Source: Ascaris suum (lineage: Eukaryota > Nematoda > Chromadorea > Rhabditida > Ascarididae). Taken from it: a DNA stretch of 64,000 nt. The notes under the pieces were generated by a model. That model did no database searches. It worked only from the letters and a program-made list of their open reading frames with translations, and was not told the DNA's origin. Location of the stretch: NCBI GenBank assembly GCA_013433145.1, contig CM024178.1:3581260-3645259 (forward strand), in the 5' to 3' direction. The translations under genes were made by a program, and so were the position numbers. Positions 25,784 through 37,821 of the stretch are shown here, in pieces (position 1 is the first letter of the stretch; the number at the start of each line of letters is the position of its first letter).

Positions 25784-28700
25784 ATGAGGTTGCGTAATCG
25801 TGATACAAACAAAGTTGAGGCATCGGACGGCGTTAAGATCACCAACAAAGTTACCGGCGGACATACGAAAATTGAAATTGCAAGAGGAGGACTACGTGAC
25901 GCCAGTAATGTGAGTGTTCTCCTTCATTTGGAATAAGGAGATTAGCCACTCAGAGAGGGAAGTATATCTTTCAGCTGGCTGTAAAACGTCTCATAATCTG
26001 ATTGAAATTCGCATCTTCAAGTCGGCTAAACAAATCTCATTAAAATTCAGAATTCTACTCGAAAGCAATTGCTAATTGAATCATTCAAAAAGCGACCTTG
26101 AATTTATTCATTGCGAACGCTTTTTACAGTATAGCTCTAATAAACACTTTAGGTGTAAATGGTTGATGGGATACGTCAAGCGGAGAAGCGATGCTCGAAT
26201 TCAGCAAAGAAATAGTCAGTACGGGACTAAAAATTTTGATCTCTCTTTGCAGCGTTATCGGACGCGCATGCAGCATGTTGTTCTCGAGGGTTTGAGGTTT
26301 TTTGTAGTGACTGAGGGGAGTGAAGAGTCAAACTTGAGCAAAGAATGACATAACATCGTGTCGAAATCCACCGAACAGAGAGTGTTTAATGAGTGAAAGC
26401 AGCAATTCTCTACTGCAATTCATTGGGCATTCCCTTTTCTCACGCGTGCCTTGGTTCCAATAAAAGGTGCTGTTTGAGCCGAGCATATTCCGACGAGGAG
26501 CATTCTTCCTTTCTTTACCAATGAATTGGGGAAGAAATGAAGAGATTCACTAACCGAGCCTAGTAATGGCTGTTTTTGGATTTTGTTGAGGAACTAAATG
26601 TATCTTTATTTAAGGAACTAAAAAGAAAGTGAAAAAGGAAGGTAGGGGTAAGGAATTGCAAGATTAACCTGCTGGTTTTAATGCAGCTATGAATATGATT
26701 CTTCCTGCAGTGACCACCTCACGACTCAACACATTGTGTGGTAATCATGAGTGTTAACGAGCTTCTGTCATCTTTGAGGTGATAGTCGTGTTAATGACTG
26801 ATCAGTGAAACGCTGAAAATCGCAGAATTTCGGATTCGCAGTAAACGTGAGCGCATTATTTCTGTTGCAGAAGCAACGTTGTTTCGAAAACTTCCATAGT
26901 GATTGTAAGACGGTTATAGGCGTCAAGTTATGAGAGACTGCTGATACATCATGCGAGAGGTGCTATCTCTTATAAGACTTGTGTAGGCACTCGTTCGCAT
27001 TCAGCGCTTCGATTCTTCAAAAATTTGTTATACAGTCGTTCAGTAGGCGTATATTTGCTGCAGTAGCGACTTCGAACATGAAATTTATTCCCTCGATATC
27101 CATGTAGATTTGGTGGCTGTGTTCAGCATGACTGGTTATCTGCCCTATTCACCTGGTCAGAACCTGAAGACGAATGTTTTAGTCGGTGAACGGATCACAG
27201 CAACCGCAATAAACTCAAGTTTCGTAGTTCTTGGCGATTCATTCCAGGCAATGCATGAGCAGTTGGGCATGATTAAAGGCCAAGGCTGGAAGGTAGTAGG
27301 AAAGGAGCCAGAACCGAAACGCCGCCGAACGGCTAAGACGGTGGACGCGAACTGCAAAGCGGAAAGGAGTTTCCTTCCAGAGAGACCGCAGTCGCCAAAT
27401 GAGAATCCGTGTGTACTGCTGTGTTTCCTGAATACTTATTGTGGACAGTTTAGGTAAAAATAGACGTGCATGCGTGAACTTTCCTTGCCGGAACCAATTT
27501 CCATCCTCATTTGCGGTCTCAGCTGGAGACCACAGAAGAGAGGAAAGATGGTCGAACCAAAACTTCCTCTCACTTTACTGCAATTTTTTCGGCATCGTTT
27601 TCGCAAATTTGCATATTCTGCACACCCCCCTCTTACCCACCCTCCATCTCCTCGTATATTAGTTTCCACAATTTGATTGCAAACAGCCTGATTTTGGGAA
27701 CTATGTGAACTTATTGCTGCAAATTGCTTATGTTTAAGTGGCATATGGCAGGAGGCGTTTTTTTATTTTATTTGTCGAGTTCAGCAGAGCTTTAGCCTTA
27801 GTTTCTGAGAATGTTCGTGTTGTTGATAGATCTCAAGCATACTGCGCATCAGTACTTATGTCACGTAAATAGTGCTATCGAGAGCTTTGCTGAAACTTCT
27901 TGGTTTCCATCATTTTTGTACAACAGAGTTTGGATTCACAATTGTAATTGACGTCAAAGATGGGACCAATTGTTGTCGATTCGGATTATCGGTTGCTAAC
28001 TGGTTATGCTTAAAGGTTGACTACAGTGCGTAAGGAATCAGTCGGGATAAACGACAATGTCACCGAACGACCTGATCTCGATGAGGTAATCCCATTCCAG
28101 TTCGTCGACTTGTTCGTCAATAGTAAAATGTTCCGTGGACGGGGTTGGAACGAAAGAAAGCGTAGAATTTGTATTCGTATCAGTTGTCAGAACTATATAA
28201 AAAGTTTCGACTTGGAGAAGAGGACATTTTTTCTCACAGGTGGTGGTGACAGTCTTTGAGAGTCTTAAATTCAAGAAGGACGAGATTTTTGGCACGGTAG
28301 CGTTGTGATGTTCTAAATGCGCTGTGGACGCTTGTTTGTTTTTGAAGTTGCAACCGGTGTGCTGACCGTTCCATGAGGAATATAACGATTTTCTGCATGA
28401 CGAGAGAGTACGTTTCTTGGTGAGCTATCCGCTTAAACTGTTATTGCGAGGATCCCTCGAAGAGAATACCTCACAAATCATTACTTTTTATTCGGACACA
28501 GTGGAACATCAGAATGTCTTTGGTTTGTTGGAAAAGGTTGGCTAGTGGGGCTATAAATTTCCACAAATTAAGAGCTCGTTCGATCTTGTATGGTGACACT
28601 AGTAAGTTCCAGTTATCCTTCACAATTTACCACATCATTGTCAGGCGGTGGTGCACGGAAACTACTGTAGTGTTCAAGCTTGCAGAGAAAAGTTTAGCAT

Positions 28701-31700
28701 CTCAAGCGTTTGTGAGCGGTTTCGTGATAAGGGACTTTGTTAGGCACCTTTAGGGATGAATGTTTGATTATGAGATGTCAAGTGTGGTGTCAATTTTACC
28801 AATAGTAAAAAAATTATTTTATGGGCTTCTCATTCATTATGTTCAGAGGCCTGTAATTATTAGAATCTGAAGATTGTTTGAGGCGTGTTATTTCGTCTAG
28901 GAAGGTTTGATGGGTGTGGAGCACCTTATTTTGAGATCTCTTCGTGCCTGGATTACGATTTCGACGCCGAAAATACGAACGATCCGAACGCTGTTTCGAT
29001 GTATGCGGCCGATATCTTCAAGTATTACGCTTCCAGAGAGGTGGATCCTTTTTTTTTGTTGAAATATGCCCTGCTTGAATATACTGTCTTATTTTATAAA
29101 TATCGTACCGGCTGCTAGATTCGAAACTGCTCACGGATACAGAACAGCAAATGCGTATTGATCTTTTTCTTACGTATACTACACAACAGCTAGGCGCGAG
29201 GCTATCACTATGGAGGAGAATTTGAGCGTTGCATTCCTAGTGGTATACTCAGTTTTTTCCACGCTGAGTATCCTGAAGGCAATTTCGAACATTCACAGCA
29301 AAATCACCACTTCATAGTTTTCTCTTCATCTCCCTTATTCGCTCAAAATTTTCTCCAATAGCGTTCCAGAAGAAGTTCCGCGTTGGTGACTACATGAAAC
29401 GTCAAAGAGGCATCACAAAACGATCTCGGGCGATACTCGCCGATTGGTTGGTGGAAATGCAACAACATCTTGAGCTCATTCACGAGACACTCTATCTTTC
29501 GACCAAACTAATGGATCTTTTCTTCGACAGGGTGCCGAATATAGCGACTGATCAGCTGCAGTTGATTGCCGCATCAGCCTTACTCATTGCTTCGAAATTC
29601 GAGGTGATTCCCTTCTTTCCGACTCAGACCTGTTATACACATGCGTATATCTCAGTACACTCAACCTCAACACGAGAACGCTTCCAAAAATATATACGCG
29701 AAAGTGTCGGTTGTCAAAGGCTTGATGATCGTAGAGTTTCTGCGCGTCTCTTACGGTTTTATGATTAATTGCCATTAATACTTGATGTGGTAGAACCATC
29801 GGTTTCAATGCTGGTTTTTTTTTTTGGGGGGGGGGGGGAGATATCTCCTGAGCGCTGGCAAAATTTCGCTTCCCATATCCTTTTAAGAGAGATTGCTAAT
29901 CGAAAGAGCACTGAGTTGAAACGTTTTGATTAGGGCATCCTCTTGCATGTTCCATGATATTTCTTCTTGTAATGGCGTTATTTTGCCAGGGATGACAATG
30001 TTTAGTTTAGTAACCTAGACAGCCGCAGCGGACCGGATATAGTTCAGGTTTATTCGTTGTTTCTCTCCAGATTGGAGCATCCGCTCCCTCCTAACCACAA
30101 ATTTTTTGCTCCTGCTTCTCATGGTCATCGTTCACTTATAGCTCAGCTGAGTTTGCATGAGGTCACGTGATCTACAAATTTTTCTTGGGGCATGTGATTC
30201 TCCATTTTTCTCCAGCTATGAACTCAGGCTTAACATATACTTGAACTGAAGCAGGGAAGGAATGAGTACGGCCTTTTGTGATGTGCAAATCGCAGAAAGA
30301 TATGGTAGCGTTCATCGTCATTAGTTCACCTTTGGTATTGCCATTCTGTCTCAACTCCTAAACTCTTCGCGCTCTAAGTGGCGGAACTGATATAATTGAG
30401 AATAAGTGTAAAGCTTCACGGTGTGCTGTTCGGATGAGTGTTGTCATGGTGTAGGAACGTTGGCCACCGCTCATAGAAGACCTGGTGGACTTATGTGACG
30501 GGGCGTTCACACGTGATGATCTGAGAGCAATGGAACGGAAGATGCTGCAGGCGGTCGGGTTCGATGTTGGATGCCCGCTATCGTACAGCTTCCTTCGTCG
30601 ATATAGCAGGGTGAGAATGTTGTTTTTGCCTTCTCAACACGACCGGTAATTTTGGTTGTACAGAATATAGAAACTCGCACTTGTTTTTATTTGTTTCGAC
30701 TGTCGTTGGCGTTATAGAGTTCTGCGACGAGACCGATTTGGCAGTTCTAGGTGGGAGGAAGGAACTTTTCGTTGTGGAGATTTTCACGTGCAAACTTTTT
30801 ATACTGAAATGACGAGATTTGCCACAACAATCTTCGTAAACTACTTTACGATTTATTGCAGTCAGCTTCACTACAGCCCCCATTTAATCATTTTGTGAGG
30901 CAGCCATCGGGCCTCTTGCATGTGCTGAAGTCGTAGTGCTGGACGAGCGCACTAAGTCTTGCAATCCTTTCGGGTTCTGTTGTGGTTCAGCCGTTCCGTA
31001 GTTCCTCTTGTCTCTTAGTCTCTCTGTTTCCTTAGAAACATTATTCATATGATTAGGTTATTTGTTTTTAGGTATGTAAGTTGGATATGAAATTGCTGAC
31101 GTTGGCACGTTATATTCTGGAGACATCGCTTATGTTCTACGAATTTGTTGCTGTCCCAGAAAGTCTCATGGCAGCTGCTTGCCTTCTCTTGGCCCTTCGC
31201 ATGAACAGCAGTGGCGACTGGGTTCGTAAGAACATCTTTATTAATGCAACTGCTGTTCTGATGGTTCGATGCAATCAACACCTCACTTTTTTGATTTCCT
31301 GTAGAAACAAATCGGAAGCACGATCGCGGCTAAGGAGTTTTAGCACTGTGCTGCGGTAACAGCAGCATTATTGTTATTGTCAACAAATTTGTTAGCTTTT
31401 GACCCGCCTCGGTGACCTACCTCGGTCATATTTCAGTAAAGCGGTCCCTGGCACTCTCAACTTTGATGGCAAGTAGTAGGGGCTGAGGTCAAACCTCGGC
31501 TATAATCCATTGACATTATTTCGTCACGGAATACTTGATGCAGGGGAGAAGATAAGGGAATCGGATGCTCATCTTAGAAATTTTTCGATCGACATACACT
31601 TGATTAAAGATATTTTACGACATTCTTTTGACAAAATTAAAGACATTCTCAATGACGCACTTTCGTTCTTTGCTGCTTTCTCAACAAATCCGTTTATAGC

Positions 31701-33313
31701 TGCTTCGCACTGTTTCGTTTTCTTTCGGATCGTTGTTCTTGTGTTTGATGGCAGGTGATGTCGTTACCGGAAGTGAGGAGGCGTATCGGAGCCTTATACC
31801 TTCTGAGTGATTGCCGTAGCTGCCTGAAGTGCTAAGACGCTTCTGCTTTCCGCTGTTGGTTAATCTCCGCATCGCTAGTCTTCTTTTCAGAACGCCATTT
31901 TGACGAAGTACAGCAGGTACAAACTCGAAGACGTAGAGCCATTAACGTGGGCACTTAACCATATGATGGTAATGCGTCCTAAGATTTACAACACTCTCAC
32001 GGTCATATTCGACAAGTACATAAATCCGTGAGTGATTTCGATTATTTGTTCTTGAAGTGGTGCTGATTATATGGACCACAAAAAATATTGCGTTGCTGCC
32101 AGAGTCGTTGCTGCTTTTTTCAGCTGTGAACCTGTTGACCGGCGAGGGGGGGGGGGGGTGATGTGAATGGGAAAGAGGCGATTGTAATCGGTTGCACTAA
32201 TTAAATCTCTTTGGCTTTCTCGGTTACCATATTTTCATTGGTAAGCTTATTGCTTTAAAAAGGTGCAAAAAACCCCATGGGTAAGTTTAGCGTGCATAAA
32301 AGATATAACTGTATTTGTCAATAAAGCACTGACAAAAAACTCAGTAGAACACTGAGACGACGCGGGGGAACTTTTGCTTTCTGCAGTTATCTTTGTTGAA
32401 GAACGACAGAATTAATTTCGCAATGAGAGTAGCATCGACTGTGGCCATACTTGGTACTGTCAACGTACCTCTATAATCGATCGCGACGGTATGAAGGATT
32501 TAGTTTGTGGGGGTACTTGGCTACTCGAAATGGCATGAATCAGTGGCATGACAATTTCAATTATTGCTGTCTCTTCGCAGCCAATAGCTTTTGCCGACTT
32601 GTTCGGAACATTTCGAAACAAATCGTCTTCGAAGGCGAAGCGGGATAAAGTGGCGCTTCAGAGACTTCAGGTAGGTGCAGCGAAACCTGCAGACTTCTTG
32701 AAGCAACGACTAGACCCTTGTTCACATGATGAAATGAGACCGTCGACAGACAGAACAACAAATGCAGTTTTGATTGGTTTACGTGAATGTTTAAATTAAA
32801 AGGAAAACAGTGCCTGGTCGGCAAAAGATCATTAAGCTTTTACAGCAGCTCACTGCTGCAGTCGGTATGCTCACTGCTGAAATGCACGCAGTACAGCTGT
32901 TTCTCACCACGTCTAAATCATGGCAAGGGAATATATGATAAGTGACCTCGTGTTGTATGTAAGATCGTATCAAAAATATGATCGATGGAGCGAAAGGGAG
33001 AATCAACAAAAGTGCGGATACACAACGAACCTTTTCAGCGTCTTCTTTCATTTAAGGTTTATTAGAAGGGTGTACACTCTGAAATTCACCTGTAATCTAG
33101 TCGTTGTATCGCGTTCAACTTTTGAACGACTTGAAGTCTTTGGTGGAATTCTCGAGGTCTTTTTGCCGTCATAAGTTTTAGTTTTGCGACACTACCGAAG
33201 TTTCGAATTTCAGGGTTTTCTTCAACTCTGCTGCTGTTCCACCTTTGAAGGATGTTTTCACAAGCGATGAACCAGTTGGACTACCATCAAGTCTCGGTTA
33301 CATCCATCAATGA
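25784..33313 (+). CDS. cyb-3: Cyclin B3
   Basis: This is a complete nine-exon gene: 25784-25909, 27161-27408, 28016-28085, 28936-29040, 29370-29603, 30455-30610, 31072-31221, 31891-32027 and 33214-33313. All phases agree and give 441 residues, in the range of invertebrate cyclin B3. Exon 1 ends in RGGLRDASN (residues 34-42), a match to the RxxLxxxxN destruction box read by the anaphase-promoting complex. A basic cluster KRRR near residue 95 may be nuclear targeting. The N-terminal cyclin fold is unmistakable: YMKRQRGITKRSRAILADWL (residues 191-210, the cyclin B signature), HETLYLSTKLMD and LIAASALLIASKFE. The C-terminal cyclin fold follows (YSFLRRYSR, LMAAACLLLALRM). The last exon restores the conserved end after KY, reading VFFNSAAVPPL. 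Cyclin B3 activates CDK1 in mitosis and meiosis and promotes anaphase. The exon 4 acceptor (TTTTGAG) and exon 7 donor (GGTTCG) are non-consensus. An alternative exon 4 acceptor at 28900 would shift phase. Introns hold poly-G runs. Confidence 0.93.
29815..29838 (+). repeat. T11-G13 homopolymer pair in a cyb-3 intron
   Basis: Eleven T are followed by thirteen G in the intron after cyb-3 exon 5, on the sense strand. This G run is a likely sequencing or assembly weak point. Confidence 0.95.
32146..32158 (+). repeat. Poly-G run, 13 nt, in the last cyb-3 intron
   Basis: Thirteen consecutive G about 120 bp downstream of the cyb-3 exon 8 donor, on the sense strand. Confidence 0.95.
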
Positions 33314-34671
33314 AAGTCCCACATATACGCTTTTTTGCCGCTCCGTCTTCGAGTGTGGCATTCAATGATTGCTGGATCGCAACATTTCTCATTTTCAGTC
33401 TTGAAGTACTTCACCTTATATCTTTGTTTATATCATCTTATGAAACGTATCACGGGGGCAATCTTCCTTCCACAAAATTTCAGTGAAAAGAGAGATTAAC
33501 GTAATGGGACGCTGAAATATTTAGATGTATTTTTCGCTTATCAGTCGCAGTTGCGAATTTAAGTGAATGAGCGGGTCGTGTCGCCGATCTACTAAAATTC
33601 GCCCCCACACATCGTTTCTTTGCTGCAGTCGCATGTCACTCTGCAACTTCCGTTTCTTGCGTTCGCGGATCGTAGGAGAGCAACTCCTCCTCACATCTGC
33701 CGATGTTTGCAGCTTTATTTTCCTTGTGCGCTCCCATCTCGTTCCATACCGTCACGCTTTTTTGCGAATAATGCAATGAGATTATTCGCTAAAATTTCGC
33801 AAGTGCTATTTTATATTGATACCGTATATTCTGCTCGGAGGAATGAGTTTTTCTGTTGTATATATTATTGTGAAAGAATTGAGCGTTGAGCGGATGAATT
33901 TGTATTCTGTGAAAGTGGAGTATTCATGACGTTTATAGTACCGTTGTTGATAGCAATTGATCTTATTGTACTTGGTAGTCTGTGATGATAATATGCCATA
34001 ATGGCTATCAATATTGCGGTTTACATCTGCACGGGACTGATTGCGTATTTGAATATTGGCGATTTGCGTTTCACGATGTGCTCGCGGTCTTGATTTGCAT
34101 ATTCCTTCCTCCTGATTATTGCATTGCTGGATCGAGTACTCTTTCGAAAGGGTATTCCTTGGTGTTTGGAAAAGTTTTCTCGCTTAGAAAAATGAATTGC
34201 GTAATTTGCTCTCTTTACGTGGAGTTGTTTATCTCATAGACACAAATTATGCATCACTGACTAGTTTTGAATGAGAGGTCTCTTCACATTTCTTACTGAT
34301 TTCCCTTCCACATGAATAAATTATTATTGATTTTCCTTTCATATGAATAAATCTGCACCGCTGAGCTGGTCGTGCTTTGTATATCATGCTACTATGCGGA
34401 GGGGAACTTGGTGGCGTTACCTTGCGGCTGGTAGAATGCAACGCTAATACTTGGGTTGTGTCTTAGTGTGGTGGGATAAAGGAATGACTTCTTGGCGTTC
34501 TTTCTATACTCCCGCTCCCATAACCTATGCATAAGAGAAAACGAAGTTGGTGACAAGCGTGTCTTGCAGTTTATCTTAATTTGTCCTTCTGTAGGTCGTT
34601 TTTCCTATAAACTTTTGACTTCGGGTCCCCTCACCATGTGCGTCTCCGTGGACACAGCATTCTGATGTTAG
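33314..34671. other. cyb-3 downstream region, no confident gene
   Basis: The region follows the cyb-3 stop. No AATAAA is close to the stop. Two near-duplicate blocks at about 34.30-34.35 kb each contain ATGAATAAAT and could supply polyadenylation signals if the 3' UTR is about 1 kb. A possible plus-strand exon at 33617-33800 (TTTGCTGCAG acceptor) has no recognisable product. Confidence 0.4.
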
Positions 34672-34914
34672 ATCTCTCAAGTTGCTGAGAGGCAAACGGC
34701 GCGACGTTCAGAGGGAATAAGAAGCTTGAAACGAGCAGCAAAGAGAGAGGGAACCAGTAGTCGGAGTTCGTCGCCATCCGCACCTGCTGGGCCTCCCGCG
34801 ATCGGAAAATCCGCCGGAAAACCAGTCCTTCGCAGCGGAGGTCGGATCACCCGGCGGTTTTCGTCAGCCTCTGCAAGGAATATCAGAAGCGCCAATTCTG
34901 CGACCCGCATTTGA
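34672..34914 (+). CDS. Ser/Arg-rich terminal exon, unidentified
   Basis: An 80-residue open segment follows a GATGTTAG acceptor and ends at a TGA at 34912-34914. It is markedly GC-richer than its surroundings, as coding DNA is here. The product is low-complexity and basic: RSSSPSAPAGPP, then GGRITRRF and a Ser/Ala/Arg-rich end (SSASARNIRSANSATRI). Such tails are common in cytoskeletal, RNA-binding and sperm proteins, but no domain can be named. No start codon lies in this exon, and upstream exons between 33.3 and 34.7 kb could not be fixed. The opposite strand is also open over most of this stretch, so the strand is likely rather than certain. Confidence 0.4.
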   Translation: MSQVAERQTARRSEGIRSLKRAAKREGTSSRSSSPSAPAGPPAIGKSAGKPVLRSGGRITRRFSSASARNIRSANSATRI

Positions 34915-36014
34915 AAAAATAACTCGACTGAGTCGCAAAACGGAAGGAAGCGGCATGAGGCGATGCATTGAACTGAGAAACACAAAGGCAAACGTAGAAA
35001 CAACAGTTTATGGTGAAAGATGATATCGAGGTAATATGGATATAGTCAGAAAGTACAGAGGAAATCCTGGAGCAGGATGGAAGCATGTCTCGAATGAACG
35101 AACAACTCGTAGCATATCAAGAAGATCTGCGACATATCGTGGATGCAGAAATGTGTAATGGCTGCTATCTTTCACGACTAACATATCAATCAGTGGCCGT
35201 TACATGCAAATAAGGCAAAATAATTGGCTTTAGCATGGCAAGCAAGAAAAGCGTTCCAACAGTATGCCCACACAGTAATCTCATTACCTTCTTCTGGCTA
35301 CGGGCGCCGTCGGCGAGTAAATTTCGTTCACCTGATAGATGTAACCGGCAACCCACATGCGTAGCCTTTTTGGCTAGTGGCGCTGATTTTAAAAACCCCT
35401 TACATCGAGCAAGGGCGGTCTCGGGTACCCGGATAATGCATGATTCCTGTATTATCTATATAATGCATGCATACATAAATAACACATAAAATAAACGCAT
35501 ATATGTACAATATGTAAAATGAACACACAACAATGAAGAACATGCACAACAGCCAGCAGTCGACATCACTGAAAGGTCCGTTCCAGCCACGACAGGAAAT
35601 GTCGTGGTTCTGAGATAAGCAGACATCGACCGTCAGTATATCTGGCTGGCCTTTATACCACAAGATTGGTGAGCGTAAACAAGCAGATTGAGCTGTGGAA
35701 GCAAGCTGTCTACTTCCCTTTCTATTTTCTCTTTGATCGTCACAGACGTCTCAACCCTATTTCTGTAGCATTTCGCACATGCTTCACCACCACCAGTCAA
35801 AATCATATCACAACGTCACAATTCACTTTACACTTTTGGAACCGCATGAACTTTGCATTACTGAACAACGTGCTTTCCGACCAAGTGTGGAATTGAAGTG
35901 TTCACTGCTAACAGCTAAAGGAACGCATAATAAGTACAAACTCTAATAGCGGTTCCGCATTTTGTTTTCAGCTAGCGGGTTCACTCCGAAAGGTGGAAAT
36001 TGCTCTGAAAGACT
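34915..36014. other. No gene supported; intergenic
   Basis: AT-rich DNA with a TATA/TGCATGCAT-rich patch at 35.45-35.52 kb. I see no coding exon, and it separates convergent genes. Confidence 0.5.
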
Positions 36015-36431
36015 TTACTGAGCAGTCAAATGAATTGTCACCTCACCGTAAGGTCTGCCTGATTCAAACAAGATCTGTGGGTCGATTGCACTGGTGGGGG
36101 CGAGTTTGAACTGAACAACAAGTCTATCGGCGCCAATAGGTCCAGACAAGCGAATGATTTCAAGGGGTGTCATGGATGCCGCGTCGACGAATCCGTACAC
36201 GGGTCTTAAACGGTAGTGATGGTTATTCGAAGAGCGCATCTTGAATGCGAGTCGAACAGAGCTCACGTTGATCAGCATTAGTGTGCAGATACCTCCGGCA
36301 AACGGCAAAATTGCAGCGGGTGGATCGACGACCAGCGCCGGAACCTTGTTGGGAGCAAACGCTGGACCACCGTCGTCCTGTCCGGATATCGACATCCTCC
36401 CGCATTTGGTGGCTGGGACGTTTTTTTCCAT
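36015..36431 (-). CDS. MSP-domain protein, sperm-specific class P (SSP) type
   Basis: A single uninterrupted frame of 138 residues runs from an ATG at 36431 to a TAA at 36015. From about residue 31 it is a compact MSP (major sperm protein) immunoglobulin-like domain: VDPPAAILPFAGG, then MLINVSSVRLAFKMRSSNN, YRLRPVYGFVD and a final GEVTIHL strand. The KMRSSNN...YR and P-x-YGFVD blocks are the class hallmarks, shared with nematode SSP and MSP proteins. In nematodes these proteins act in amoeboid sperm, where MSPs form filaments that drive motility. Class P proteins are normally about 107-110 residues, so this one has an extra N-terminal extension of about 30 residues of polar sequence. The true start could be the internal Met at residue 13. 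An acceptor-like TTATTATAG 25 bp before the ATG could be a trans-splice site. The domain is certain, the subclass likely, and sperm expression is inferred from the family. Confidence 0.88.
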   Translation of the reverse strand: MEKNVPATKCGRMSISGQDDGGPAFAPNKVPALVVDPPAAILPFAGGICTLMLINVSSVRLAFKMRSSNNHHYRLRPVYGFVDAASMTPLEIIRLSGPIGADRLVVQFKLAPTSAIDPQILFESGRPYGEVTIHLTAQ

Positions 36432-36562
36432 CGTTTCTTTCGTTGTGCCCCACAGCTATAATAACGGAGGCTAATTTTGTCGATTCATGTTCAACCGGTT
36501 CTGCTCGAAGAGCTTATGAAGGTAACCAGAGCAAATATTAGTTACTATAAACGGCTAAAATT

Positions 36563-37821
36563 CTATATCTTCAAGTCCAACAGAGCTCCGCCAAACTTCT
36601 GGGCCCCAGTCACGTTAGGATGAGCATAAACGTTGGTAGGTGCCTGCTCGTTCAATCTTGACCTCAGCAGTATTAGCTCTTGCCTGGATGCCGCAGTTGC
36701 CCACAGCGGATTATTGAGCCGCACGGCTTTCTTTGACTAAAAGAATACCCATATGAGAACCCAACAAGAATGCGCAGACTTTCTATACATACCGTCAAGG
36801 GCGGATTGCCCTCCGACGCTTTCACTGTGCCTTTTTTCGTTCTCTTCCAGGTCGACTCCTACTTGGCTGCTGCCGGTAGAAAATGATGTGCTTTTAGATT
36901 AGGCTCTTAGATCTGTGGTTCCACTGCGTAACTGGTCTGTTCACGGACAAAAAGATAGCTCACTTGCAGCCTTCACACTAAAATAAAGACCTTATATTCG
37001 TCTCATTCGGCGGAATTTTTTTGACTCGCTACGCTCGCGCCAATATTGGAAAATCCACTCCAGTTTGCTTGGTTTAATGCTTAAAGAATCGATTTGTGTC
37101 GCTTACGAAACACCACTTTTCCAGTAAATGAAAGATCATCTAGTCCTTGAGCCAACAACGATAATAACCAAGATTTATCTCGCCTTGACTGACTCAGTTC
37201 TGAACCAGTTAATTGCAGTTTTCTTAGTAAACAAGCATCGATACTAGCGTTTCTTGCGCACCTCGATGAAAGTGACGTTGTATATCTGTGTGTTGATGGA
37301 CAGCTCGCACAGAAATATTCGGGTTGGATAAGCCAGCTTTGAAATCTGCAGCCAAAACGTTTGAAAACTCGCCGAATTTCAAAATTAAAGCTCGTAGCTC
37401 ATTGAGAAGTTTCGGACATACGGTGATATGGTCGACTCATTCTGCATTAGGAAGCTTTTTCTAGTGCTTACGCGAACGCCTCTTTACCCCGATGTAACGA
37501 CGCTGATTTTTTTCGTCAAGTTCGCGCAAAAAAGTTTGCACTCATCGCGTGCATAAAATCTTCCGCCTCTACTTGCAGATTCATATTGGAATACCGTTCG
37601 AGAAGTTTACCTTCGGGGAAACGTTGGAAGGCAGACGAAGTGAGTAGTTCGCTAGCAAGATTAAAGTGATCCGGCTTTACCACTACTCCGCAGTACTGCA
37701 AACAACAATCGTAGCTGAGCCGAGCTGCTGTAAAATAAGCGCGAATTGACTTGCCTGCCGCTTGCTGAGGCTGCATGAATCGTCGACGGAGGGAATGGGG
37801 TTGCTGGATTGGCACCAACAT
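36563..37821 (-). CDS. Unidentified 190-residue protein, four exons
   Basis: Not recognised. Four minus-strand exons, all phase 0, join cleanly: 37821-37573 (ATG at 37821), 37345-37262, 36858-36793 and 36736-36563 with a TAG stop. Acceptors include TTTTGGCTGCAG and ATTCTTTTAG, and the third donor is GTATGT. The N-terminus is basic and Gln-rich (SLRRRFMQPQQAAGK). The middle has a probable beta-rich segment (PTRIFLCELSINTQIYNVTF), and the C-terminal exon is polar and ends in GGALLDLKI. There is no signal peptide and no membrane segment. It lies just upstream of the MSP-domain gene on the same strand, about 130 bp apart stop-to-start, so the two might be an operon pair or simply close neighbours. 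An acceptor-like GAAATTAG 8 bp before the ATG may be a trans-splice site. Confidence 0.6.

Noticed and set aside
25595..25864. Minus-strand frame reaching into cyb-3 exon 1
   Set aside because: The part above 25772 is antisense to cyb-3 coding sequence. Only the part from the ATG at 25771 downward is kept as the divergent gene.
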